Notes: generated by a model from the sequence alone, not told the origin. Counted from the stretch's first letter, positions 25,713-35,958 are shown. The stretch: DNA of 64,000 nt from Polyangium sp. y55x31 (GCF_029946505.1 NZ_JARZHG010000007.1:248001-312000); one strand, 5' to 3'. Program-made: numbers and translations.

Positions 25713-27500
25713 ATGTTGCGCTCCCGCCCCGTCGTCGCCCTCGTCGCCCTCGTCACCCTCGCCCAGACCCTCGCCGGTTGTGGTGCCAGTTCCGCCTCGT
25801 CGGGAGGCGCCGCCGAGCCGAAGGCCACCGCGACGGCGGACAGCGATTCCTCCTACCCGCAGCAATACCCGGCCGGCGACACGGCCGCCGCGCCGGCCGA
25901 GGTCGAGGCTGCGCCCGTGGCGGCCGGCGCCGCCGCGCCGATGGCGCAACAGCCCGTGAATCCCGCGCCCACCATGATGGTGCCGGCGCCGCCCCCGCCC
26001 CCGCCGGGCACGCCCAAGAGGGCCGAAGCGAGCAAGTCGGAGGCCGAGCGCAAGGTCGCCGTCGTCACGCAAAAGCCGTCGCCGCAGCAGCCCGCGCCGA
26101 TCGCGGTCGCGCCGCCGGAGCCGAAGGGCACCGAGGATTACAAGGATTACGGCGTGAACCCGGTCGTCGACCCGGCGAAGGATCGGCTCTCGACGTTCGC
26201 CATCGACGTCGACACGGCGTCGTATTCGATCGCGCGCCGGAAGATCATGGAGGGCACGCTCCCGCCGTTCGCCTCCGTCCGCGCCGAGGAGTTTTTGAAT
26301 TATTTCGATTACAACTACGAGGCCCCGAAGAGCGGGCCGTTCGCGGTCCACTTCGCCGCCGCGCCGTCGCCGTTCACGAAGGGCCATCACCTCGTGCGCG
26401 TCGCCGTGCAAGGCAAGCGCGTGCCGGAGAGCGCGCGCAAGCCCGTGCACCTCGTGTATCTCGTCGATACGAGTGGCTCGATGGAGGCTGCCGACAAGAT
26501 CCCGCTCGCCAAGCGGAGCCTGAAGCTGCTCACGAATTCGCTGAAGAAGGGCGACACCGTGGCGCTCTGCACGTACGCCGGCAACGTGCGCGAGGTGCTC
26601 GCGCCGACCGGGATCGAGGAGAAGGACAAGATTTTCCGCGCGATCGACGACCTCAACGCCTCGGGATCGACGGCGATGGCGAGCGGAATCGAGCTCGCGT
26701 ACAAGCTCGCCGAGCGGACGCTCGTGAAGGGCCACGTCAATCGCGTCATCGTGCTCTCGGACGGCGACGCGAACGTGGGGCCGACGTCGCACGAGCAGAT
26801 CCTCGACATGATCGGCCGCTACAAGGAGAAGGGCATCACGCTGAGCACGGTTGGCTTCGGGACCGGCAATTACAAGGACACGATGATGGAGCGCCTCGCC
26901 GACAAGGGCGACGGGAATTACGCGTACATCGACAGCGAGGTGCAGGCGAAGCGCGTGTTCCAGGATCAGCTCTCCGGCATGCTGGAGGTCATCGCGCGCG
27001 ACGTGAAGATCCAGGTGGAGTTCGACCCGAAGGTGGTGAAGGAGTACCGGCTCATCGGTTACGAGAACCGGGACATCGCGGACAAGGATTTCCGCAATGA
27101 CAAGGTCGACGCCGGCGAGATCGGCAACGGCCACGCGGTGACGGCGATCTACGACGTGGTCCTCAAGGACACGAAGGCCTCGCCGATCGTGCTGCGCCTG
27201 CGCCACAAGCCGGCGCTCGCCGGCGATACGGCGACGGAGAGCGAGTTCAAGATGGATCCGGCGGCGATCGCGGCCTCGTTCGACGCGGCGGGGCGCGATT
27301 TCCGGTTCGCCGCGACGGTCGCGGCGTTCGCCGAGGTGCTGCGGCAGAGCCCGCACGCGCGTGATTGGTCGATGAAGGACATCGCGCGGCTCGCCGATCA
27401 GGCCGCGACGACGCAATCCGATCAGCAGGAGTTCGTGAGCCTCGTGCACCGCGCCGAGAGGCTCGCGACGGGCAATCAGGGGCCGGCCGTGGCGCGCTGA
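25713..27500 (+). CDS. YfbK-like VWA-domain lipoprotein
   Basis: A 595-residue protein with a lipobox LAGC (Cys23), a ~120-residue low-complexity Ala/Pro linker, then a YfbK N-terminal domain (RLSTFAIDVDTASYSIARRKI). A von Willebrand A domain follows, with MIDAS DTSGSM starting at Asp252, and a C-terminal DUF3520-like region (LIGYENRDIADKDFRNDKVDAGEIG). Such proteins sit in the periplasm or outer membrane and mediate metal-dependent binding; their partner is unknown. The 241 bp upstream show no further gene. Confidence 0.88.
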   Translation: MLRSRPVVALVALVTLAQTLAGCGASSASSGGAAEPKATATADSDSSYPQQYPAGDTAAAPAEVEAAPVAAGAAAPMAQQPVNPAPTMMVPAPPPPPPGTPKRAEASKSEAERKVAVVTQKPSPQQPAPIAVAPPEPKGTEDYKDYGVNPVVDPAKDRLSTFAIDVDTASYSIARRKIMEGTLPPFASVRAEEFLNYFDYNYEAPKSGPFAVHFAAAPSPFTKGHHLVRVAVQGKRVPESARKPVHLVYLVDTSGSMEAADKIPLAKRSLKLLTNSLKKGDTVALCTYAGNVREVLAPTGIEEKDKIFRAIDDLNASGSTAMASGIELAYKLAERTLVKGHVNRVIVLSDGDANVGPTSHEQILDMIGRYKEKGITLSTVGFGTGNYKDTMMERLADKGDGNYAYIDSEVQAKRVFQDQLSGMLEVIARDVKIQVEFDPKVVKEYRLIGYENRDIADKDFRNDKVDAGEIGNGHAVTAIYDVVLKDTKASPIVLRLRHKPALAGDTATESEFKMDPAAIAASFDAAGRDFRFAATVAAFAEVLRQSPHARDWSMKDIARLADQAATTQSDQQEFVSLVHRAERLATGNQGPAVAR

Positions 27501-27558
27501 AAAAGAACGCCCGGACCTCGACGAACGCCTTCGATCCTCCTATTCTGGCGCGGCTCCG

Positions 27559-28806
27559 ATGTCGCGCCTCGCCCTCCCCCTCGCCGCCTCGATCCTCGCC
27601 CTCGCCTGCTCTCCCCACGAACCGGCCCCGCAGACGCCCGCGCCCGCGCAAACGCCCGCGCAGCCGATCGCCGCGGCGCCGCCCATCGAGATCGTCGAGA
27701 CCCCGCCGACCGAGACCACGCTCGATCACCCCGACGTGCCGAACGCCGCCGATGTGTGGCTCGCGATGATCCAGAGCGCGAAACGGTCGATCGACATCGA
27801 GCATTTCTACATCAGCAATGCGCCCGGCGGAAAACTGGAGCCGGTGCTCGCGGCGATCGAGGAGGCCGCCTCGCGTGGGGTGCGCGTGCGGCTCCTCGTC
27901 GACATGAAGTTTTACCAGCGATACCCCGAATCCGTCGATCGGCTGGCCTCGCGCAAGGTCATCGTCCGCAAGATGGATCTCCGGGCGCGCGACGGCGTGC
28001 AGCACGCGAAATACATGGTCGTCGACGAGGCGGACGCATACGTCGGCAGCCAGAACATGGATTACCGCTCCCTCGAGCACATCCAGGAAATCGGGGCACG
28101 GGTGCGCGTGCCCGAGGTCGTCGCGGCGTTCGCGCGGGTATTCGAGCTGGATTGGCGGGCCTCCGGCGAAGACAGCAATGCGGAGCCGCTGAAAACGACG
28201 CCGCTCCAGATCCCCGCGCGGGTGACGCTCGGCGGCGAGGAGGCGCGGATCCTGCCCACGGCGAGCCCCAAGGATCTCCTGCCCGCAGGCGTGCCGTGGG
28301 AGCTGCCCGAGTTGCTCGCGCGAATCGACCGCGCCGAGCGTACCATCGACGTGCAGGTCCTGACGTACCGCACGAAGATGCGAAACGGCGCGCCGTGGAC
28401 GGACCTCGACGACGCGCTCCGAAGAGCGGCGAAGCGCGGCGTGCGCGTGCGTCTGCTCGTCTCGGATTGGAGCAAGCGCGAGGCGTCGCTCGAAGGGCTG
28501 CGCGAGCTTTCGCGCGTGCCGGGCATCTCCATCAAGTTCATCGTGATCCCGCAGAGCTCGACCGGCTTCATCCCGTTCGCCCGCGTGGCCCACGCGAAAT
28601 ACATGGTCGTCGACGGCAAGAGCGCCTGGATCGGCACGAGCAACTGGGAGGGCGACTATTTCACGGTGAGCCGCAACGTCGGCCTGTTCATCGACGGCAA
28701 GACGATCGCCGAGCGGCTCGGGCGCATCTTCGAGGACGGGTTCGGCAGCACGTACACCGAGGTGCTCGATCCCGATCGGAAGTACGAGCCGCCGCGCATC
28801 GAATGA
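27559..28806 (+). CDS. Phospholipase D-like lipoprotein (cardiolipin-synthase family)
   Basis: A 415-residue protein with a lipobox-like ALAC (Cys17) and a Pro/Ala linker. Two HKD motifs are present, HAKYMVVDEADAYVGSQNMD (His149) and HAKYMVVDGKSAWIGTSNW (His345), each H-x-K-x4-D, so the enzyme is probably active as a phosphodiesterase or phosphatidyltransferase. Cardiolipin synthases are membrane-anchored; lipidation suggests this one faces the periplasm. It follows the VWA gene after 58 bp and may share its transcript. Confidence 0.88.
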   Translation: MSRLALPLAASILALACSPHEPAPQTPAPAQTPAQPIAAAPPIEIVETPPTETTLDHPDVPNAADVWLAMIQSAKRSIDIEHFYISNAPGGKLEPVLAAIEEAASRGVRVRLLVDMKFYQRYPESVDRLASRKVIVRKMDLRARDGVQHAKYMVVDEADAYVGSQNMDYRSLEHIQEIGARVRVPEVVAAFARVFELDWRASGEDSNAEPLKTTPLQIPARVTLGGEEARILPTASPKDLLPAGVPWELPELLARIDRAERTIDVQVLTYRTKMRNGAPWTDLDDALRRAAKRGVRVRLLVSDWSKREASLEGLRELSRVPGISIKFIVIPQSSTGFIPFARVAHAKYMVVDGKSAWIGTSNWEGDYFTVSRNVGLFIDGKTIAERLGRIFEDGFGSTYTEVLDPDRKYEPPRIE

Positions 28807-28843
28807 GATTGACGGGCGAGGCATTTCGTTTTCTCATCGGCGC

Positions 28844-30385
28844 GTGCACGACCTCCGCCGCGTAGTCCCGCTCCTTCCCCTCGTCCTCGTCGCCGCGTGT
28901 GACCGCGGGTCGAGCGACATCACGCCCACCCCGACTCCCACGCCCTCGGCCGCTGTCGCGGCCTCGGGGGCATCCCCGGCTGGATCCACCACGCCCGCCG
29001 TCGCCGCCGCGACGGGCACGGGCGCGCCGATCAAGCCGCCGGAGGGCCCGCCCGCATGCAAGGTGGGCGAAAAAAAGGTGTGGGGCGCAGGCGCGAACAA
29101 GCTGACGGGCCTTTCGGTCGTGGACCTCGGCGAAGGTCGGCACGGCGTGGGCCTGGCGATGGGCTACGACCCGTATGTGCTCGTCGTCGACAAATCGGGC
29201 GAGGGCCGGCTCGTGAAGGTCGCCGTGGGCAAAGGCTCGCCCCTCGCAAAGCCGCCGAAGGCCGAGGAAGGGACTCGCAAGGTCATGCGCGTGACGCCGT
29301 CGAAGGTCGACGGCGAGAAAGTCTACGCGTTCGTCGATTACCACGACGAATACAAGGACAAGCGCCGCCGCGTCGCCTGCGGCCCGGCCGATACGAGCGA
29401 CGCCTGGAACCATTTCGACGGTACGCCCTGGCTCGATCGTCCGGAAAAACCGACGGGCGAGGAGCGGGCGAAGCTTTTGAAGGGCCACGATTACGATCGA
29501 GGCCACGCCGAGGACGACGCGAAAGCCAAGGTTGACGAGGCCGAGGACGAGAAGGGGTATCACGAGCTGCGTGATTGCCGCACGTTCTCGGACGGCAGCG
29601 GCAAGGCGTGGATCGTGGGCTCCGAGCTCGAAGCGGACGAGAAGGCCGAAGGCGCGCTCGAATGGAAGAGCACGCTGATGGTGGACACGGGGAACAAGGA
29701 GAACGAGGTCCACCTGCACGAGATCGTGCTCAAGGGGGATCCGCCCGCGCTCGCCTCGTTCGAGGTGCCGATTTCGCACGCGTTCGACGACGGCTCGCTC
29801 CTGCTCGCGACGCGGTTCAGCTCGACGCTCCGCGTGGGCATTCTCGGGAAAAACAAGCGCCTGAAGAGCAAGCTTTTGAGTTATCCGGGCTTCCCGACGA
29901 TCCCGTACGCCGCGGAGGACGGCGAGGATCTCGTGATCGTGACGTCCGTGGCCAAGGAGAAGGGCCATTTCGCGCTGCGCGCGCTGCGGGTGCCGAAGAG
30001 CCTGGAGCTGCCGAAGAAGCTCGTCGCGATCGACACGCACATGGGCGATGCGGGCCACGACCACGCGCACGGGCACGACGACGAGGCCGACCACCACGAC
30101 CATTCCGAGACGGATCCGACCTTCCTGCGCGACACGCAGGGGCGGCGCTGGCTCGCGTTCATCGAGGGCAAGCGCGGCAGCGGCGACCTCGAGCTCGTGC
30201 CGATCGACGAGAAGTTCCAGGCGATCGGCAAGCGCTTCTCGCTGCTCGACGACAAGGCCCTCGCCTCGGAGGTGCGCCTCCTGCCGCTTCCCGACGGGAA
30301 GATCCTCGTGGTCTCGCTGCGCGAGGGCACGGGCGGCACGGAGCTCGTCTCCGAGGAGCTGACGTGCGATATCGTGAAGGAGTGA
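28844..30385 (+). CDS. Lipoprotein of unknown function with His-rich loop
   Basis: A 513-residue protein from a GTG start. The signal peptide ends in VAAC (Cys19), followed by a Thr/Pro/Ala linker of ~50 residues. The body shows beta-rich repeats such as LTGLSVVDLGEGRHGVGLAMG and may be a propeller. Near residue 402 lies a patch of His and Asp (HDHAHGHDDEADHHDH), a plausible metal-binding loop. I do not recognise the family. It follows the PLD gene by 37 bp and ends 4 bp from the convergent ABC-F gene. Confidence 0.65.
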   Translation: MHDLRRVVPLLPLVLVAACDRGSSDITPTPTPTPSAAVAASGASPAGSTTPAVAAATGTGAPIKPPEGPPACKVGEKKVWGAGANKLTGLSVVDLGEGRHGVGLAMGYDPYVLVVDKSGEGRLVKVAVGKGSPLAKPPKAEEGTRKVMRVTPSKVDGEKVYAFVDYHDEYKDKRRRVACGPADTSDAWNHFDGTPWLDRPEKPTGEERAKLLKGHDYDRGHAEDDAKAKVDEAEDEKGYHELRDCRTFSDGSGKAWIVGSELEADEKAEGALEWKSTLMVDTGNKENEVHLHEIVLKGDPPALASFEVPISHAFDDGSLLLATRFSSTLRVGILGKNKRLKSKLLSYPGFPTIPYAAEDGEDLVIVTSVAKEKGHFALRALRVPKSLELPKKLVAIDTHMGDAGHDHAHGHDDEADHHDHSETDPTFLRDTQGRRWLAFIEGKRGSGDLELVPIDEKFQAIGKRFSLLDDKALASEVRLLPLPDGKILVVSLREGTGGTELVSEELTCDIVKE

Positions 30386-30389
30386 GCGG

Positions 30390-32321
30390 CTAACAGCCGG
30401 CTTGCTTCTGTTCGAGCTCTTCCCACCGCGCGAGCAAGGTCGCGGCGCGGGTCTTGGCCTCTTCGAGGCGTTTGCCGAGCACCGGGACCTCCGCGCCGCG
30501 TGACGAATACAGCGCCGGATCCGCGAGCTCTTTTTCGAGCGTCGCGACCTCGCCCTCCGCCTCCTCGATCCGGCCCATGATCCCCTCGAGCTCGCGCTGC
30601 TCGGACCAGGTGAGCCCCTTCGATTTCGCGGCGGTCGGCTTCGCGGCGGCGGGTTTGTCCTTGCTGGTCACTTTCGCGGCCGCCGCCGCGGCCTTCGCCG
30701 CCTCCTCCTTCGCGGATTCCGCGGCCGCTTTTTGCACGAGGTAATCCTGGTGCCCGCCGGCATACCGCACGACGCGGCCGTCGCCCTCGAATACGAGGAG
30801 CGAGGTCGCGACCCGGTCGAGGAACCACCGATCGTGCGTCACGACGAGCGCGCTGCCGCCATATTCGGTGAGCATCTCCTCCAGCGCCGAGAGCGTGGGC
30901 AGGTCGAGGTCGTTCGTGGGCTCGTCGAGGATGAGCAGGCTATGGCTCTGCGATAACATCTTCGCCAGCACGACGCGCGCCCGCTCGCCGCCGGAGAGGG
31001 ATTTCACGGGTTGCCGCTGCGCGTGTCCGTCGAAGAGGAACCGTTCGAGGAACGAGCGGACCTCGATCGGCTGGCCGCCGAGCTCGATCTTGTTCCCCGC
31101 CGCGGCGACGTTGTCGTAGATCGATTTGTCCTCGTCGAGCCCGCTCCGGTGCTGATCGAAATACCCCACGCGGGTGTTTTTCCCGACGACCACCTCGCCG
31201 CGCGCCGGCGCGACGTCGCCCAGGATCGACCGGAGAAGCGTGGTTTTTCCGGTGCCGTTCCGGCCCACGATGCCCACGCGCTCGCCGGCCGCGAGCACGA
31301 AATCGAGGTCCTTCACGAGCGTGCGGCCCCCCATTTCGAGGGTGAGCTTGCGCAATTCGAGGACGGTTTTCCCCGTAAAACTCGACTCCGCCACGAGCTT
31401 CGCGGTCTGCTCGGCGCGCGCGGGGACGGCCGACTTCGCGGCCTCGGCCCGCTGGATCCGCGCCTTCTGCTTCGTCGTGCGCGCCTTCGGCTGGCGCCGC
31501 AGCCATTCGAGCTCGGTCCGCAGCAAATTCTGCCGGTTTTGCTCGGTGCGCGCCTCGAGCGCGAGCCGCTCCGCCTTCGCTTCGAGGTAGTCCTCGTAGC
31601 CGCCCTCGTACGAATACACCTTGCCGCGGTGGAGCTCGATCGTCCGATCGACGACGCGGTCGAGCAAATACCGATCGTGCGTGACGATGAGCAGCGCGCC
31701 CTTGTACTCCTCGACGAGCCAGCCTTCGAGCCAGTCGATCGTCTCGGTGTCGAGGTGGTTCGAAGGTTCGTCGAGCACGAGGAGCGACGGCGGCGCGATG
31801 AGCAAGCAAGCGAGCGCGACGCGACGTTTGTCCCCGCCCGAGAGCTCGGACGTGGGCGCGTCGGGGCGCGTGACGCCGACGTGGCCGAGGATCTCGTCGA
31901 CCTTGTGGAGCTGATCCCAGCCGCCGAGCCGCTCGATCTGCGCGGCCGCCTCCGCCTGCTCGGCGAGCAGGGCCTCCTGATCGCCGTCGCCATGGCCGAG
32001 GCGCGCCGAGATCGCCTCGTATCGCGCCTTCGCCGCGGCCCACGGGCCGAGGCCGAGCAAGACGAGCTCGCGGCCCGTTTTCCCCGGGTCGAGCGCGGGC
32101 TCCTGCGCGAGATACGCGACGTCCGCGCCGCGCCGCTGCGCGACCGTGCCCGTGTCGGGCTTGTCGAGGCCTGCGAGGATACGCGCGAGCGTGCTCTTGC
32201 CGCTCCCATTGGCTCCGACGAGCCCCACGCGTTCTCCGCTGTGGATGGAAAGCGAGACGCCATCGAGGATGCGCCTCTCACCAAACGACTTCGTTAACTC
32301 CTGCGCGACGAGGACGGGCAC
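30390..32321 (-). CDS. ABC-F ATPase, Uup-like
   Basis: A 643-residue protein from the GTG at 32321 (the frame stays open upstream, but homology begins here). It has two ABC domains without membrane segments: Walker A GANGSGKST (36-44) with LSGGDKRRVALA, and GRNGTGKTT with LSGGERARVVLA, separated by a linker of ~80 residues. The C-terminus is a charged coiled coil (residues ~570-640), as in Uup. ABC-F proteins act on ribosomes or, for Uup, in DNA/ribosome maintenance. It is divergent from the kinase-receiver-cyclase gene. Confidence 0.92.
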   Translation of the reverse strand: MPVLVAQELTKSFGERRILDGVSLSIHSGERVGLVGANGSGKSTLARILAGLDKPDTGTVAQRRGADVAYLAQEPALDPGKTGRELVLLGLGPWAAAKARYEAISARLGHGDGDQEALLAEQAEAAAQIERLGGWDQLHKVDEILGHVGVTRPDAPTSELSGGDKRRVALACLLIAPPSLLVLDEPSNHLDTETIDWLEGWLVEEYKGALLIVTHDRYLLDRVVDRTIELHRGKVYSYEGGYEDYLEAKAERLALEARTEQNRQNLLRTELEWLRRQPKARTTKQKARIQRAEAAKSAVPARAEQTAKLVAESSFTGKTVLELRKLTLEMGGRTLVKDLDFVLAAGERVGIVGRNGTGKTTLLRSILGDVAPARGEVVVGKNTRVGYFDQHRSGLDEDKSIYDNVAAAGNKIELGGQPIEVRSFLERFLFDGHAQRQPVKSLSGGERARVVLAKMLSQSHSLLILDEPTNDLDLPTLSALEEMLTEYGGSALVVTHDRWFLDRVATSLLVFEGDGRVVRYAGGHQDYLVQKAAAESAKEEAAKAAAAAAKVTSKDKPAAAKPTAAKSKGLTWSEQRELEGIMGRIEEAEGEVATLEKELADPALYSSRGAEVPVLGKRLEEAKTRAATLLARWEELEQKQAGC

Positions 32322-32444
32322 GGAGCCGAGCGTAGCACTGCGGCGAACCTCTGGTGCGATGGGAACGACAGACCTTCCGTCATGGAGCCTCGAACGGCGC
32401 GTTGACGGCGCGAGGGACCATCGGCTAGAGTCGGGAAAATCCTC

Positions 32445-34448
32445 ATGTCGCACCGCCTCATCGCCGGCAAATACGAGCTCGTGCGGCAGATCGGGCGCGG
32501 GGCCATGGGCTACATCTGGGAGGCGCTCGATCTCCATCTGCGCCGGCGTGTGGCGCTCAAGCTCATGTCCCCGGATCACGTGGCCTCGCCCACGGCGCGG
32601 ACCCGGTTCGACCGGGAAGCGAAGGCGATTGCACAGCTCCGGAATCAGCACGTGGTGCAGATCTACGATTACGGCATTGACGAGGGTTCGCCGTACATCG
32701 TGATGGAGCTGCTCGAAGGCGAGGACTTCGAGAGCCGACTCGAACGGATCGAGCGTATCCCGCTCGGCGCGCTCGTGCCAATCGTGACGCAGGCGGCGAT
32801 CGGCCTCGCCGCCGCGCACGCGAAGGGCATCGTGCACCGCGATTTCAAGCCCGCGAACGTGTTCATGGCGCGCGGCGAGGGCGACGAGACGGTCAAGATC
32901 CTCGATTTCGGCGTCGTGTCGATGCTGACGAGCGAGGATGATACGACGGAGGACGAGCTTCAGCTCACCACGGCGGGCAGCATCGTGGGGACGCCGCTCT
33001 ACATGAGCCCCGAGCAGATCCGCTGCGGCGCCGTGGATCTGCGGAGCGATCTGTGGTCGCTCGCGGTCCTCGCCTACCGGGCCCTGACGGGGCAACACCC
33101 GTTCCCGGGGCAATGGCTGGGCATGCTGATGGTGCGTATTTGCACCGATCCGTTCCCGCCGCCGTCGACCTATCTGAAAGAGCTGCCGCCGGAGGTGGAT
33201 CGATTCTTCGAGCGGGCGCTGGCGAAGGACCCGGACAAGCGTTTCCGCTCGGCGCGGGAGTTCGCCAACGCATTCGCGGCGCTCGCCGAGCGAAAGCCGT
33301 CCGGGACAGCGAAGATCCTCGTCGTCGACGACGAGCCCGACGTCCCGCACCTCATCAACCAGCGTTTTCGACAGCAGATCAAAAAGTCGCTGTACAAATT
33401 CGTCTTCGCGACGAACGGCGAGAGCGCGCTCGAGGAGCTGCACAAGCACGGGGACATCGACGTCGTCCTGACCGACATCAACATGCCGGGCATGGACGGG
33501 CTCACGTTCCTTTCACGCGTGGGCGACGTGAACCCGCTCGTCCGGACGATCATCGTCTCGGCCTACGGCGACATGAGCAACATCCGCACCGCGATGAACC
33601 GCGGCGCGTTCGATTTCCTGGTCAAACCGATCGATTTCAAGGATCTCGAGGTCACGATCGAGAAGACGCTGAAGCACGTGACGGAGCTCCGGTCGAACGC
33701 CCGTTCGACCGAGGAAAACAGCGTGCTGCGCATGTTCGTGAGCCCGAGCCTGGTCGACAGGCTGCGCTCGTCGTCGCCGTTCGGCGCGATCGATACCTGG
33801 CAAGGCACGGTCGTGTTCATCGACGTCGCGGGCTTCCACGCGAGCTCGAAGGAGCAGGAGCCGAGCGAGCGCGTGCGCACGCTGAACGCGAATTTCGAGG
33901 TGATCGTGCCGGCCGTGACGAACCGCGGCGGCGTGGTCGACAAGTTCCTCGGCGACGCGGTGATGGCGACGTTCCGGGGCGACCATCACGTGACGCGCGC
34001 GCTCGAAGCGAGCCTCGACGTGCGCATGCAGCTCCGGACGCTGGCATTACGCGCCGGGCAAGATTCGCCGTTCGCCCTCGGCGTGTCGATCGGCGTGGCG
34101 ACGGGCGACATGCTCTCCGGCGAGATCGGGTCGAAGGCGTTCGGCCGCCTCGATTACACGATCCTCGGCGAGGTGCCGCGATCGGCTGCGATACTGCAGG
34201 CCGCGGCCACGAAGAATCAGATTTTGATGAATCGCGGCGCATTCGACGTCGCGCGAGATTCGTTCGATTGCGTGCCCGTGCACCCGACCACGACCGAGCC
34301 CATCGAAGCGTTCGAGCTCGTGCGTCGGGCGGGCGGGGAGATGATCGGCGGCAGGGGCGGGCCGAATTCGATGGCCGAGACGATCGACCTGACGGGCGGC
34401 CCGCCGGGCGGCAATCCGCCGACCGGCGGCGGATCGCCGATCATCTGA
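32445..34448 (+). CDS. Ser/Thr kinase-receiver-adenylate/guanylate cyclase fusion
   Basis: A 667-residue protein with three signalling domains. Residues ~8-270 form a Hanks-type kinase: GRGAMGYIWEA loop, VALKLM lysine, HRDFKPANV catalytic loop, DFGVVSM. Residues ~288-405 form a receiver: VVDDEPD, Asp344 in LTDINMPGMDG, Lys in FLVKPID. Residues ~435-610 form a class III cyclase: FIDVAGF and GDAVMATF carry the two metal aspartates, with GVSIGVATGDMLSGEIG after. The C-terminus is Gly/Pro-rich. No membrane segment is seen, so it is cytoplasmic. The order suggests phosphorylation inputs controlling a cyclic-nucleotide output. Confidence 0.92.
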   Translation: MSHRLIAGKYELVRQIGRGAMGYIWEALDLHLRRRVALKLMSPDHVASPTARTRFDREAKAIAQLRNQHVVQIYDYGIDEGSPYIVMELLEGEDFESRLERIERIPLGALVPIVTQAAIGLAAAHAKGIVHRDFKPANVFMARGEGDETVKILDFGVVSMLTSEDDTTEDELQLTTAGSIVGTPLYMSPEQIRCGAVDLRSDLWSLAVLAYRALTGQHPFPGQWLGMLMVRICTDPFPPPSTYLKELPPEVDRFFERALAKDPDKRFRSAREFANAFAALAERKPSGTAKILVVDDEPDVPHLINQRFRQQIKKSLYKFVFATNGESALEELHKHGDIDVVLTDINMPGMDGLTFLSRVGDVNPLVRTIIVSAYGDMSNIRTAMNRGAFDFLVKPIDFKDLEVTIEKTLKHVTELRSNARSTEENSVLRMFVSPSLVDRLRSSSPFGAIDTWQGTVVFIDVAGFHASSKEQEPSERVRTLNANFEVIVPAVTNRGGVVDKFLGDAVMATFRGDHHVTRALEASLDVRMQLRTLALRAGQDSPFALGVSIGVATGDMLSGEIGSKAFGRLDYTILGEVPRSAAILQAAATKNQILMNRGAFDVARDSFDCVPVHPTTTEPIEAFELVRRAGGEMIGGRGGPNSMAETIDLTGGPPGGNPPTGGGSPII

Positions 34449-34457
34449 TTCACGGAT

Positions 34458-35759
34458 TCACGGGTGCTCGCCGCGCGCCGCCTCGCGCTCCTGGCGCATG
34501 CGGCGGTGCTTGAGCTCGGGCGACTCGGCGACGGCCATGCCGATGAGGCGGAAGGCCTCGAGGAAATGCTTGAGGCCGATCCGGATGAGCTCGGGGCTCA
34601 CCTCGCCGACGTCGGGATACCCGCGCCCCTCGGCGTCGGGCTGGACCTTGCCCCAGTTCGCGAAGAGCCGACCCCACTCGCTCGCGAGCACGCGCTGCAC
34701 GTTCTTCTGCGCGTACATCGGGTACCAGAACGCATCGTGGTACGTGACGGACGCGACGTAGGCCCACGGCGCGAGCCACGTCTTCAGCGACCACTCGATC
34801 GGCTTCTTGAGCGGGCCCCAGTAGATCCGGTGCTGGTTGCGCGAGGCGAAGGTCATGTTCTTGAACGGACCCTCGAAGTTCCACTTGTCGTTCAGCGCGT
34901 CGACGTCGCCGACGATCTCGATGTCGCGCACGTCGCCGCAGCCGAGGCCGAGGTCGTGCGCGAGGCGGACGAACTTGAGGTCGCGCAGCGGGTCGAAGCC
35001 CATGAGCTTGCCCGCGACCGCGTCGATCGCGACCTGATCGGCCGACGCGAGGATCACGTTCTTCACGTGCGGGATCATGCAACGCGGCCCGGGGCCGTCG
35101 CCGGCGAAGGTCCCGTCCATCACGGCGAAGACGCCGCGGTGGATCTTCTTCTGGATCATCAGAAGATCGACGAGCGTCTCGTGGATGACCGGGTGCGTCC
35201 AGTGGCGGTGCTCGTTCAAGAGGCCGCCGAACGCGTTCTTCATCGCGCCCGTGGTCGTCGTGAAGATGTGCGTCTTCACCGTGGGCAGGTGGATGATGTT
35301 CTCGCCGATGAAGCGCTTCGGGATGCTGAAGCCCTTCGGGTAGACCTCGTTCAGGCAGAGGAACTTCTTCGTCAGGTCACCGACGGCGTCACGCACGTCG
35401 ATCCACTCCTCGCCCTCGTAGAGGTGGACGTTACGCAGGCCGTGGGCCTCCACGACGTCGATCTGCTTGTTCTCGCGCTCGCCGAGGTGCGCGTCGATCA
35501 CGACGGTGCGGTTGTGGCAGGCGTGGATCAGATCCTTCGCGTAGCCGTCCCGCTGCATCGCGCGGATGACGCCCTCGAGCTGCCAGGGCACGGTGGACGA
35601 GCCCGGGAAGAAGAAATGCCAGGAGATGTTGACCTTGAGGGCAGTGTCCGCGTCCTTGGCGACGACGTCCTGGTAGCCCGCCAGGTTCATCAAGCGGTGG
35701 TAGTCCTCGAGGACGGTCGCGGGGGACGTCCGCAGGATCGCGACTTTCGACTTGCTCAT
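34458..35759 (-). CDS. DUF362 domain protein
   Basis: A 433-residue protein with DUF362 hallmarks: KVAILRTSPATVLEDYHRLMNLAGY at the N-terminus, NIIHLPTVKTHIFTTTTGAMKNAFGGLL mid-protein, then VNVILASADQVAIDAVAGKLMGFDP-type sequence. No CxxCxxC ferredoxin cluster is visible, unlike some relatives. The biochemical role of DUF362 is not settled. It is convergent with the kinase fusion gene (9 bp gap). Confidence 0.85.
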   Translation of the reverse strand: MSKSKVAILRTSPATVLEDYHRLMNLAGYQDVVAKDADTALKVNISWHFFFPGSSTVPWQLEGVIRAMQRDGYAKDLIHACHNRTVVIDAHLGERENKQIDVVEAHGLRNVHLYEGEEWIDVRDAVGDLTKKFLCLNEVYPKGFSIPKRFIGENIIHLPTVKTHIFTTTTGAMKNAFGGLLNEHRHWTHPVIHETLVDLLMIQKKIHRGVFAVMDGTFAGDGPGPRCMIPHVKNVILASADQVAIDAVAGKLMGFDPLRDLKFVRLAHDLGLGCGDVRDIEIVGDVDALNDKWNFEGPFKNMTFASRNQHRIYWGPLKKPIEWSLKTWLAPWAYVASVTYHDAFWYPMYAQKNVQRVLASEWGRLFANWGKVQPDAEGRGYPDVGEVSPELIRIGLKHFLEAFRLIGMAVAESPELKHRRMRQEREAARGEHP

Positions 35760-35875
35760 CTAGACCTCGGCGCTTTCGGGGCGTGCATATAGCATGGGGG
35801 GCGCCGAGGGCCGCCGATGCCGCCTCGGGCGTTGCAGATCGCCGGAAGGGTGAGTAGAGTCCGGGTCCAAGACGA

Positions 35876-35958
35876 GCCGAAGTGGCGGAATGGCAAACGC
35901 GGTGGATTCAAAATCCACTGTCCTCACGGGCTTGTGGGTTCGAGTCCCACCTTCGGTA
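35876..35958 (+). tRNA. tRNA-Leu (CAA)
   Basis: Acceptor GCCGAAG/CTTCGGT (one G-U pair), anticodon stem GTGGA/TCCAC with loop TTCAAAA giving anticodon CAA, a long class II variable arm and T arm GTGGG-TTCGAGT-CCCAC. The discriminator is A; CCA is not fully encoded. Confidence 0.95.
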
